Positions 53,880 to 64,000 of a DNA stretch of 64,000 nt are shown here, one piece after another (position 1 is the stretch's first letter; each line of letters starts with the position of its first letter). This DNA comes from Euryodendron excelsum. Its lineage: Eukaryota > Streptophyta > Magnoliopsida > Ericales > Pentaphylacaceae. The stretch spans positions 38,291,336 through 38,355,335 of the forward strand of contig CM065381.1 of NCBI GenBank assembly GCA_033060915.1, given 5' to 3'. The notes under the pieces are model-generated. The model was not told the origin of the DNA. It did not search any database and saw only the letters and a list, made by a program, of their open reading frames with translations. The position numbers were made by a program, and so were the translations under genes.

Positions 53880-54779
53880 TGTTGATGTATACGACTCGTC
53901 GTTGAATGAGAACAAGAGTGTTGAGTGCTTTGATTTTAAAGAATGATTGATGATGAAAGTTATTGTTAATTGAAATTGCTGCTTTGGTTGAAGACTGTTG
54001 ATGTTACTTCTGACATTGAGCCTATACATGAGTTGAAATTTCTGCTGGATAGAGCATTTTCTAGTATAATCATCTTCTTTTGAAGAGTAATAATAGCAAT
54101 GACTGATCCAAAAGGTCTTTATTTTGGACTGTAATGTGGGCTTGGTATGGGATATTTGAAAAGAAGGGATAAATGCTCAAAATATTTTGCTTTTACTAGG
54201 CTTTTTGAGAACTATGATCACCTTGGATAGCTAGGTTCTCTCTTTTATTGCTGATCACTTTCTATTCCCTCATTTTTATTTTTTATTTTTGTAAATTTTC
54301 ATTTTCCCTTTTCATTCCCTTTTTGTCTTTAGATTTAAACATATCCTGACCTATGTCCCAGTTCTATTACTTTTGCAACATGGTTTCCGTGTGGTTTTTC
54401 ACCAAGTCGACAGTTTTTGTATCTTGCCATGCCTCCACCTTTGACCCACAGTGCCTTTTTGGGTTTTGACTTTGTCCTCGAGTTTACGCTATTTATGATT
54501 ATTTTCTGTCATTCCTATGAAGGTCAACACTCTCTCTACTGTAGTGCTGACTTTCCTCTTTTAAGCAATGAAGAGTTTCAAGATTGCCCTTTCTCTTCTT
54601 TTGCCTATATTTGCCTTTTTCCTTTCTACTTTGCTTTGACCCATTGTGGGTGGTGATCATTAGGTCATGTTTTTTAAAGAAAAATAATCGGCTCAACTGG
54701 GTTTTGTAAAGGGATACTTTTAACTATATGGTAGAGGAATTGAGGGCTTCTCTTCATTTTAGTCACTACTATCATTGCT
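53880..54779 (-). other. Element 3, region after integrase, no gene seen
   Basis: Homologous to 14816-15545 of element 1 (CCCACAATGGGTCGAAAGCC near 14965 corresponds to 54640-54660 inverted). The plus-strand ORF at 54417-54656 has no recognisable domain. Confidence 0.45.
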
Positions 54780-55510
54780 CTATCAGAGTTTTCGATTACA
54801 TATAGTAGTGCTTTACCAAACCTGAGTTGATGGGTGCTACAAAGATTTCTTTTTCTACCTCTACTAGGATCAATGCTCTTTCTGCCATGACTTTGTAAAC
54901 CAAGAATGGGCCTTCATAATTGTGGGCAAACTTGCCTATGGCTTTCTGCTAACTTGGAAGTATCTTTTTAAGAACAAGATCTCCTTCCTTGAATTGGAGA
55001 GACTTCCCTTTCCTGTTGAAGGATTTGGCGATGCATCTTTGATAGATATAGGCATGCTAGATGGTTACCATTCTCTTTTCATCTGGGCAACAAAGTTGTT
55101 CATGTCGGCCTTTGATTTAGTCTGCTTCAATGAGTTGAATTTATACTCTGACTGGTAGAACTGCCTGGGAACAAGGAAAATGGTGATGACCCAGTTGATA
55201 TTCTGTTTAAGATTCTATATGCTGTCAGTGCAAATCGTAGCTGCTCGTGCCAATCTTTGTGGTTATCATTTTTCTTATGAGGGATTCCTTGGATGTTTTT
55301 TGTTTTGCTACTTTGATGACTTCATTTGTTTGTGGATGGTAGGCTGCCAAGTTGTGGGGATTGATCTTGAAGGTTTGGCGATGTTTTGCCATCATGTCGT
55401 TGTTAAGGTTGCTTGCATTATTCGTGATGATGAACTCGGGGAGGCAGAATTTGCAGAAGACCTCTGGAAATCTTTAAGGTCAAAAGATGTCAAGCTTTGG
55501 ATACCCTGTA
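54780..55510 (-). pseudogene. Integrase remnant, Tat lineage, element 3
   Basis: Minus-strand integrase remains: LPEFIITNNASNLNN (second catalytic Asp position is Asn here), YHPQTNEVIK, an SLQFKEGDLVLKKILP block, NYEGPFLVYKV and a final VKHYYM. These match the catalytic core and C-terminal end of Tat/Ogre integrases. Stops and frame changes are frequent. The N-terminal half, RNase H and RT are missing. The plus-strand ORFs at 54922-55158 and 55180-55539 are shadows of this remnant. Confidence 0.7.
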
Positions 55511-55640
55511 AGTTTTATTTTTTTGAAAAAAGATTTTAACATGATAATGGAAGAATTTTATGATCAAGAGTCATTTATTTTAGATTAGCCATTATATACT
55601 TGATATTTAATAAGGTACTTTAACAGGCTAATATCAAGGG
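55511..55640 (-). repeat. Second inverted-repeat arm, element 3
   Basis: Partner of 53410-53520, homologous to 14089-14180 of element 1. It contains ATGATCAAGAGTCATTTATT and ATACTTGATATTT. Confidence 0.5.
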
Positions 55641-58026
55641 ATTTCTCTTGTAGGCTTTACCAAGGCCTTCAGGGTCTGGGAATATGAAAGGCGGTCTAAT
55701 TGGCTAACTTTATGTCTGATGTTGTTGAATAGATGAAACCTTGAGGAAGATAAGTTGATGTTAAATGATCAGTGTTTAGAATTGAGGCATCTTCTTTGTG
55801 GAATAAGCTTGATAGTGACTCTTCTGGGATTTGAATTGATTTGCAGTTAACAATCATGGTTGGAATGGTAGATTGTTGATTTTCTGTTTGCTGCTTAACG
55901 ATCGGATTTTGGCTCAAGCCTTTTGCTTTGTCTTTTCTGAAAGGGTTAATATCCCAGCCTACGAGTATGACGCTAACCATTGAATACGTTCAGATGAGAA
56001 TCACCCTGTAACTGTGCCCGTAGTCCTTTCCTAAGTTGGTAGCTTCTACTGCTAAGGGGGTTGGTAACCATTTCTCGACTGCCAAGGACTGGAATGGGCC
56101 AACTCTCTTTAGGTGGTTGACATTCACTTGAAAGCTTGGAAATTGGAGGGTTCTACTGTGGCAATGCATGGGACTGATAGAACTTTGCCAATGGTGAAGT
56201 CCTCTTCCAATAACTGGGCTTATCCTTGTATGAGTTTGAACTGGGGGGGATGCTAGAGGTTTTCCATAAGTTCAGTTGTGCTCTTTGACCTGGAAAAGAA
56301 AAGAAAAAATAAAATGTAGTTATCATATAAAGTTGGAGGTTTTATACGATGCATGTCCTATGAAGGTCCCTTCTTTGAGGGAATTTAGGCATGATGTTGA
56401 GTCCACTTTTGAGGTGGCGTTTAGCCCATATATGCAATACAATATCTCTTTGGCATGGGCCAGTTGATGCTTATTTGTTTAGGTAATCTCACCGTTATAG
56501 ACAGAGAGAGATTTGGGCCTCTCTTGAGATATGATTCTATGCATACCATGAATCCTTAGGGTTAGAGAAACCTTTAGGAGTTTAGGTAGGTTTAATAATC
56601 ATGGGATTGGATTGTCCCTTTCTCTTTACGATTGATTAAATGCATGAGAATGCAATGAATCGAGTTTCTTAGAACTCTTATCTTGGAATGGATATCGATG
56701 CATGCACAGGATAGTCGCAGATATGTAAATAGCATAATAGCAATAAATAAGCGATTTTAGAAGACCCATTTTTGTTCTTACTTTAGCCTCTCTTGTCCTT
56801 AGCCTTGGGAGATGGGGGAAAGGAAAGAAGACACGAAACAAAAGAGAATTTAGTGCATTGGTTTGAAAGTTTTTATGCAATGCATGCCTTAGGGGTGGTC
56901 CTGCTCTTTGAGAAGGACTAAGCATGATGTGTTGGGTGACTTTTGGAGATAGAGGTTGCCTTTGTATGCAATATTGTACCTGTGTGAGTCTGTTTATTCA
57001 TTCATTCGTGTATTCATTCAATGAAAGTAGAAAGGACGATTTTATTGCATTTGATTCTTCTTTTTTGGTACATAGAATTGAAAGTACATTTAAAGGGGAG
57101 GGGGAACATTTTCCTTAGGACTTTCACTTATCTACTTTTCATTTGAAATCTCAAACTACTCTTGAGTCTTCAGACTTGCCTTCTCTGATGGAGGTCGGTG
57201 AGAGACCTTACTTTTGGATTGCCCCTTGTCTTCTTGGCAGCCTTATCTCCATGAGCGGAGAGGGATTGGGGCCCCTCTTTATGAGATGATCTCGATGCAT
57301 GTTATAAGTCCTTAGGGTTTCTTGGAACCCTTAGGAGTTTAGGTAAGCTTTGGATGAGCGAGATTGGCTTCGGCCCATTCTTTGAAGGTTGATCCTATGT
57401 ATAAGATGTAATGACTAGAGTTACTTTGGAACTCTTATCTTGAAATGGTCAATAGATGCATGGGTAGCATAATGGCAATGAATGCATGAGCATAGTAATA
57501 GAAAGTGGACGGGTAGTATAATAGTAAGAATTAAGTAGTTAAACTGAACATGAAGTAAGGAAAAGTAAAGCGGTTGCCCTTTCCTCCTTGGTTTTGAAAT
57601 CGACACGTGTGTCTTAAATCTGGCAAATGTTTGGCTATGTATGGGGTGCTACATGAATATGAGGTTGAGAGTTTAATAATGTTTCCTAAGAAGGCTCGGT
57701 TCCCAGATCTTCAAATCTAGGCCCACTCCTCGAGGTGGTGCCATTGTCGGTAGGTGATTTGAGCAGGGGACCATTAAGAGGCCGTAGGCTAAGATACTGA
57801 CACAGTGTCTGCCCACAACTAATATACCATTCCCCCTTCTAACTAGAAGGGACATAATCAGGTAGAGAATGCAAAAATACAAATGTGAGTGCACGTGCAG
57901 TGTGTGTGTGAAGTTTTTTAAAAAATGGAGGAAAGGGTCCAACAACTCCTATCCATCCTATCCATTCCATCTTGTCATTTATGGTAATCTATATGGACAA
58001 TAAAAGTAAATGTGAACATGGTCCAC
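55641..58026 (-). other. Leader and gag-less region, element 3
   Basis: Homologous to the leader of element 1. The conserved leader block is at about 57660-57770. No gag motif is seen; the ORF at 55696-55980 (94 codons) has none of the gag blocks. gag and most of pol are deleted between leader and integrase. Confidence 0.55.
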
Positions 58027-58042
58027 CTAAAAAATAAAATGT
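58027..58042 (-). promoter_or_regulatory. Candidate splice acceptor, element 3
   Basis: Minus strand TTTTATTTTTTAG|GTGGACC, AG at 58027-58028, homologous to the sites at 11933 and 24969. Confidence 0.45.
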
Positions 58043-58246
58043 AAAAAGTCAGTAACTTGATGACAAACTTAATGCAAGATAAAATGATTGAATGTGAATT
58101 GAATACAAGCGATGACAAATTTTAAAAAAAATTTTTGAAAAGTTTGATTTTGAAACATTTGAAGTGGATTGGATTGGATGAGTTAATCGAAGACTCGAGG
58201 TGAGTGAAGGGTGAAGAGACATGGTATTGACTTAACCCTCTAAGCG

Positions 58247-58264
58247 TCCCCAGCGGAGTCGTCA
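58247..58264 (-). other. Primer-binding site, element 3
   Basis: Minus strand TGACGACTCCGCTGGGGA, two bases after the LTR end. The third base is A instead of G, so the TGG start is damaged. Confidence 0.65.
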
Positions 58265-58266
58265 GC

Positions 58267-59178
58267 TGTTGCGCTCTGATTTTTCACACTCAAGATATGT
58301 GGGAAACACACGGTATTCTCTTATTAGAACTCGTCCTCCTAGAATGACAAGTGCTACTAGGTTTGAATTAGAAGTTGATTTGAATAAGGGCTTTAGGAAA
58401 AGGATTCAGAGTCACTACTTAACTTTGGTAAGGTGAGTTAGGTCACCTAAAACTAAGTAAACTCCAAAGACATAAACTTAAGGTTTTTGAAAAGGTTTTG
58501 GAAAAACTTCCTCAAGAAAGGGTTTTTTTTTTAAAAAAAAACAAGTTGGTTAGCAACCTTTGAAGAATGTTTAAGCCCTTTTAGAAAATGACTCTAATTT
58601 TGATCTTTTGAAAACAGTGATCTATGGTTCGAGGGTTGATTATGTATATTAAAGATGCATTAGGCTATCACCCTATCCCGCCCTTACGGTACCTACATGT
58701 CTTCCTACCCTAGGTTCACTCATGTTGAATCTTTGATTACTAAACGGCCAAGTATATCCACTTTGAGAATTTTAGAAAAGAGGTTTGTGTCATCACTTTA
58801 AGGATGATATGATACATAATATGCAAGAAAAGAAAAGAATTTAAATTTGGAGAGAGATTTTGAAAAGGAAACGGAATTTTGAAAAAGGTTGTGATCGCAC
58901 CCATGAGCCTACATATCCCTTTGTTGGGAATCAGGTTAGTCGTAGTTTGGACTCGGGATCCGATTGAAAATAGATATTTTAATGTCTTGTTTGATTTGAA
59001 AAGACACTTTGGAGCCTTTGAAAAGTTCGACTTGAAAAAGTTCTTGTTTGGACTTTGATTTAAAGATTTGAAATAGAACTTTAAAATAGAAATTGAACTT
59101 ATTTTGGAAAGTTTGAATTGAACTATGAAATCATCTTGACTTGAATTGGAGTTTGAAAACCATCTTGATGTAGACTTA
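58267..59178 (-). mobile_element. LTR-C fragment: 5' LTR of element 3
   Basis: 3' part of the minus-strand 5' LTR, ending GAGCGCAACA (minus) at 58267. It aligns with the last 0.9 kb of LTR-A, including the island (about 58889-58960), and is interrupted by LTR-A copy 4 at 59179. The 150-codon ORF at 58740-59192 is a by-product. Confidence 0.75.
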
Positions 59179-59414
59179 TGTAAGCACCCCATTTTTGACC
59201 GCTCGGCAGTCTACACTCTGTCTAGACTTGTTTTCAAGTCATTTTGGGCATATTCCTATCGAATCCAACCCTCTAGGTCCAAATTCCGTCTTTCCATCGC
59301 TTCGCGGGCCTGTCAGGCCCAAATAGAGGCAAAATGATCATAATGCCCTTAGGGGCATTGTCCTTTCTTATTCCAATTCCAATCCCTCTCTCGAGACAGT
59401 TTATTCCTCGAGAC

Positions 59415-59992
59415 GGTCCGAGTAGCAAAACTACTCACAGAACCATTAGAGTGGCAGAAACACTCACAAAACCGTTAGAGTAGCGGAAATACTCACAAAA
59501 CCGTTAGAGTGGCGGAAACACTCAAAACCCAGGCACGTCTCTTTGGAGACGGTAAGACCCCTTTCCAATTCCACTCTCGAGACAGTTTATTCCTCGAGAC
59601 GGCTCCAATCCAGGCATGTCTCTTTTCGGAGACGGTAAGACCCCTTCCAGTCCCACTCTCGAGACAGTTTATTCCTCGAGACGGTCCGAGTAGCAAAACT
59701 ACTCACAAAACCGTTAGAGTGGCAGAAACACTCACAAAACCGTTAGAGTAGCAGAAATACTCACAGAACCGTTAGAGTAGCGGAAATACTCACAGAACCG
59801 TTAGAGTAGCAGAAATACTCAACCCCGTCCGAGTAGCGAAAATACTCCCAAATCATCAACCTCGTCCGAGTAGCGGAAATACTCACAAATCATCAACCCC
59901 GTCCGAGTAGCGGAAATACTCACAAATCATCAAACCCCATCCGAGTAGCGGAAATACTCACACCGTGAGAGTGGCGGAAACACTCAAAACCT
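59415..59992 (+). repeat. 28-bp minisatellite, 14 units, copy 4
   Basis: Units GAGTAGCGGAAATACTC or GAGTGGCGGAAACACTC, broken by two ~80-bp blocks with paired CTCGAG sites (59535-59690). Confidence 0.85.
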
Positions 59993-60074
59993 AGGTCAAC
60001 ACTAGTGGCTTTTAGCCCACTTCGGTGGAAAATGACCAAACTACCCTTAGGACCTTTTCCAAGACTTTCTGGTC

Positions 60075-60720
60075 AAGATGACCATTTTGCCCCTAGGCAT
60101 CCGAACGCCCCGAGAACCACACCGGCTCCGGGTATCAAACCGGTAATGTCCCGAGAATACTTTTTAGAGTATTCTCAACCTTCCTTTACCTTTCCGGATC
60201 ATTCCGAGTCAGTTCCGGTCAACCCGGTACAAAATGACCGTTTTGCCCCTAGAGGGCCGGTCTCCTTCTTCGACCACACCGGCTTTGGGTATCAAATTGG
60301 TAATGTCCCAAGAATACTTTTTAGAGTATTCTCAACCTTCCTTTACCTTTCCGGATCATTCCGAGTCAGTTCCGGCAAACTCGGTACAAAATGACCGTTT
60401 TGCCCCTAGTGGGCCAGTCTCCTTTTCCGACCACGCCGGCTCTGGGAATCAAACCGGAAACCTCTGGGAACATTCTAAATAATGTTTTCAGATCCCAAGT
60501 CTTTTTCCGGGATAATCCGGGTTCGCCCCGGCAGTTTTTCGGCCCGATTGACCGTTTTGCCCCTAAAGGCCCGGTCAACCTTTCCGATCCACCTTATCCT
60601 CACTTTCCAAGTCAAATACCTCCAGGACACTGTTTTAAGTGTTCCTGCTCCCTTCCGGCCTTCCGGGTCATTCCCGGCTCCTTCAAATCATTCTCGGACT
60701 TTCCGGAGTCACTCCTAGTG
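60075..60720 (+). repeat. 157-bp U3 modules, 4 units, copy 4
   Basis: Anchors at 60075, 60231, 60388 and 60545 give spacings of 156, 157 and 157 bp. Confidence 0.85.
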
Positions 60721-60930
60721 AAGCCAGGCTAAAGTTTACATGGTAGTCACTAGTACAGGCGCCCAAATCTAGTCAAAGATACGTTGCTTGCCGACCTTAA
60801 ATCTTTCCTAATTAGCTAGCGCCACTAGTAGTGGCGCCAAGCCAAAAAATGGCCTAGCGCCACTCCTAGTGGCGCCAGTGTAAATTTTGCCCTAGCGCCA
60901 CTACAACAGGCGCTAGGCTTGTCCAACTTC

Positions 60931-60938
60931 TATAAATA
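60931..60938 (+). promoter_or_regulatory. LTR-A TATA box, copy 4
   Basis: TATAAATA, 1,752 bp after the LTR start. This leaves about 3.6 kb of R plus U5. Confidence 0.75.
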
Positions 60939-63299
60939 CAGAGCCTCGTTCAACGTGAAAGGGGTTTGCAAACTTAACCTAAAAATCCTATATTTCGATG
61001 TACAGAGCTCGAGCACCTCCAAAACCCTAGCCTCCTTAGGTTTTCCCAAACCCTAGCCACCCTACACTAAACCCTAGCCTCCTATACATCCCTATACACC
61101 TCTATACACTCATACACTAGCCTTCAACCCACCTTCAAAGACTTGAAGAGCTGCCATCTAAAGCTTGAAGACAACTCTTGAAGACTGAGGGTGAAGATCA
61201 AGACAAAGACCGAAGACCGAAGACAGCACGACGAGCAAAATAAACAAGACATACGGTAGGCTCCCTATTTAAATTTCTGCACTTCCCCCCCCCCTTCTCT
61301 TCTCTCTCCAACCCACTTGGGTTTTCTCTATTTTAATCCCCCATCTCTTTCCCGCCCTTTCTTTGTATGCTTGAAATAAGGGGATTCCCAGTCCATGTGT
61401 AGGATTGGACTATTGGAGAGTCACCGTGTCGGGGGCTTTCTTATAGTCTAACCAAAGATCACGTGGGTCCGGCCCTCTTGATTATGTGGTGAAGCCTTAA
61501 CCTTGTATGTTCACGACCCCAAATTGCATTGTGCATATCATGATCTTGCATCTTCCAAAAACTGTTTTCAAAGTTGTCTTCAAAATCGTTTTCAAACTTG
61601 TTTTCAAAATTGCATTAAAATCTCTTTTTCAAAAACTTGTTTTCAAAACCATGATCCTAGGGTGATTCTAGCCTTTCCGTGGCTAGGGTTGCTTTAGGAA
61701 AGTGTTATATTAAAAGTGACTTTTTGGTCTATATTTTCAAACCTTATTGTTTTCAAAACCACTTTCTTAAAGTAGTTCTAGCCCTCTTATAGCTAGAATC
61801 GCTTTAGGGAAGTGAGACGTTTTCATACTTTTCAAAAAAAAACTCTCTCTTCAAAAATCTCTTCCTAAAAATCTCTTTTTCAACATACTTTCCTAAAACT
61901 CTCCTCTCCAAAATTGTTTTCAAAAACTCCCTTCCAAAATCTATTTTTCAAAACTCTCTTTTTCAACTCCTCTCCAAAATCTTTTCCTCAAAATTCACTT
62001 TCTAAAATCACTCCCTAGATTCACTTTCCTAAAAAAAATCTCTCCTAAAAATCTTTCCAAAAACTCTCTTTTCTAAAATCTTCCTTCTAGAAATTCCCCT
62101 CTAGGTTTTCTTTCCAAAACCTTCGTTTCCAAAAACGCAATTTCTAAAAATCCCTTTTTCTTAGAGCCCAAGTCAAGCCTTAGAGCCCACAATTAGGAAA
62201 CCCTAATTTTCTTTCCAAAAACATGATTTTCAAACTTTGCCCCAAACCTAGGTTTCCAAAACCTCTTGTTTTCATATCCGAACTATACATGTTTCCAAAA
62301 CCTCTTTTCTACGTTAAAATTCCACACTTCCAAAACTAGGGTTTCTAGAATCTCCCTTTTCAAATCCTTCCCAAATCCAATCTCCTCGTTTAGGAAATTA
62401 GATCCCGTCTTCCGTTTTTGGAAATAAAATCCAACCTTTCTCTTTTAGAAACCAAATCCAATCCCTTCCTAATCCAAACCTTCCTAATTTCCTACCTTCC
62501 TAAACCATAAGTTTCCTAAGTTTAAACTTTAAACCTCTCCTTAAATTTTAAAATCCAACTCTTTCCTAATTCAAATCATTCCTCATCTTCCATTTTCCTA
62601 AATCTTAAGTTTCCAAAACTTGAACATAAAAATCTTTCCTAATCCAACCTTTTTCCTAATTCAACCCCCTTTCCAAATCTTAGCTTTCTAAATTCAAGCT
62701 TTTAAACCTTTCCTAAATTCAAACCTTTCTTAATTTCAAGACTTTCTAAAATCTTAAATCTTTCTAAACTCTAAAACTTTCTAAATCCTAAACTTTTCAA
62801 ATTTCAAATCTTTTCAAATCCAAAGTTTCCTAAATTCAAAACTTTCTAAATTTGAAACTTTCTTAAGTTAAATCTTTCTAAACTTCCAAGCTTTCTAAAT
62901 TCTAAATCTTTCCAAAACTTCAACATCTTTCCAAATTCAAAACTTTCCAATTTTCAAAACTTTCCTATTTCAAAACATTCCAATTTTCAAAACTTTCCTA
63001 AGTTGAAACTTTCTTAAGCCTAAAACTTTCCTAATTCAAAAACTTTCCAAAAATGACACTTTCCTAAATCGAACCTTTCCTAAATCCAATCTTTCTTAAA
63101 CTCTTGAGTCTTTCCTAGGTCTCCTATCTTTCCTAAGTCTAGGTGTTCTCAAACCTTCTCTTTTTCAAAACAAGTCCAAATCTATCTTTCCAAATCAAAG
63201 TCCAATCTTCTCAATTTCAATTTCCAATCTCCTCTTCCAATTTCAAATCAAATTCAATTTCCAATTCAATTTCTCTCTTCAAATCAATCTCTTTTCAAT

Positions 63300-63415
63300 C
63301 GGACTCCGGTCCGAACTACGACTGACCTGATTCCCCCAAAGGGATACATAGGCAACCTTCATAGGTGCGGTCACAATGCTTTTCAAACTTTCAATTCCAC
63401 CCTCATGGGTGCGGT
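63300..63415 (+). other. Conserved hairpin island, copy 4
   Basis: CGGAC TCCG GTCCG (63300-63313), TCCC CCAAA GGGA (63332-63344), ACCT TCAT AGGT near 63355-63366, then a second hairpin 3, ACCC TCAT GGGT, about 40 bp further. Confidence 0.55.
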
Positions 63416-64000
63416 TTTCAAAATGTTTTCAAATCTAAAATTCCAATTTCAAAATTTCTATTTCCAAATTTTCAAACTTTCCAATTTCAATTCTATTTCT
63501 TCAAATCTATTTTCAAATCAAATTAATCTCTTTCCAAATCTATTTTCTAATTCTCTTATTTTGCACTTGCATCTCATGCATCATATTTTTCAAACATTAT
63601 TTTTCAAAGTGAATAGGATTGAACATATGTTAATTAAAGACTCTCATAGGTGAATCTAGGGTAGATTGACATGTAGGTACCGAAAGGGCGGGGTAGGGTG
63701 ATAGCTTAGTGCGTCTTCCCTACACGTAACCAACCTCTGAACCTAGATCACTGTTTTCAAAGACCAAAAAGGAGTTATTTTTCAAAAAAGGGCTAAATGT
63801 TTTCCAAAGGTTGCCAAACAACCTGTTTTCCTAAAAACCCTCTCTCGAGGAGATATTTTCAAATCGTTTTTTCAAAAACCCTAAGTGCAGTTTTCGGATT
63901 ATGCTTAGTTTTTAGGTGACCTAACTCACCTTAATCAAGTTAGGTAGCAACTCCGAATCTTTTTCAAAAGCCCTTTATTCAAACCTATTTTTCAATGCAA

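Larger units (their letters stand above)
59179..64000 (+). mobile_element. LTR-A copy 4 (3' end outside window)
   Basis: Plus-strand LTR-A starting TGTAAGCACCCC at 59179 inside LTR-C; about 0.5 kb is missing at the right edge. Palindromes lie at 60819-60837, 60856-60876 and 60893-60915. The TATA box is at 60931-60938 and telobox-like motifs at 61023-61077. AATAAA and the donor-like site are at 61239-61261, the G-poor tract at 61840-63298 and the island at 63300-63415. ACTTA at 59174-59178 is the expected left target-site duplicate. Confidence 0.9.

Noticed and set aside
55180..55539. 119-codon plus-strand ORF with hydrophobic stretches
   Set aside because: It is the antisense shadow of the Tat integrase remnant, which has recognisable blocks on the minus strand.
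58740..59192. 150-codon minus-strand ORF
   Set aside because: Covers the LTR-C G-poor tract and crosses the LTR-A insertion point; not a gene.

Overview
This window is plant nuclear DNA made almost entirely of old, nested LTR retrotransposons. I found no host gene, tRNA, rRNA or CRISPR array. A flowering plant is suggested by Ty3/gypsy lineages known from plants: Tat/Ogre-like elements with LTRs of 4 to 5.4 kb, and an Athila-like element with an envelope-like third ORF. The species cannot be named from the sequence.

Layout, left to right. 1-9355: two copies of a long LTR (here LTR-A) joined tail to tail, plus strand then minus strand. 9356-22116: element 1, plus strand. It has a truncated 5' LTR of a related family (LTR-B), a primer-binding site (PBS), a long leader, an integrase remnant, a polypurine tract (PPT) and a 3' LTR of about 4.0 kb. 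22117-36133: element 2, plus strand. It has a truncated LTR-B, a PBS, a leader, a decayed Ogre-type gag, no pol, a decayed antisense ORF, a PPT and a 3' LTR. 36134-50202: an Athila-like element on the minus strand, with envelope-like ORF, integrase, RNase H, reverse transcriptase, protease and gag all broken. Its gag is split by a 5,403-bp solo LTR-A (44025-49427) with a perfect 5-bp target-site duplication. 50203-59178: element 3, minus strand. It has LTR-C fragments (diverged relatives of LTR-A), an internal region homologous to element 1, and a decayed Tat-type integrase. 59179-64000: the start of another plus-strand LTR-A, running off the window.

The most informative signals are in the LTRs and leaders. 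The U3 regions carry modules spaced about 157 bp, 28-bp minisatellites that vary in copy number, W-box-like arrays, and palindromes just upstream of the TATA box. Downstream of the TATA box lie an apparent splice donor and a tract of up to 2 kb almost devoid of G on the transcribed-sense strand. That tract ends in an island of about 70 nt with three small hairpins, whose stems keep pairing through compensatory changes between copies. Matching splice acceptors lie beyond the PBS, one of them just upstream of gag. Together these suggest a spliced-leader organisation in this long-LTR group.

Nothing here is an intact gene. Every ORF longer than 100 codons is either a decayed retrotransposon piece or a by-product of biased base composition. 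All protein-family names come from recognising motifs by eye; no database search was run.
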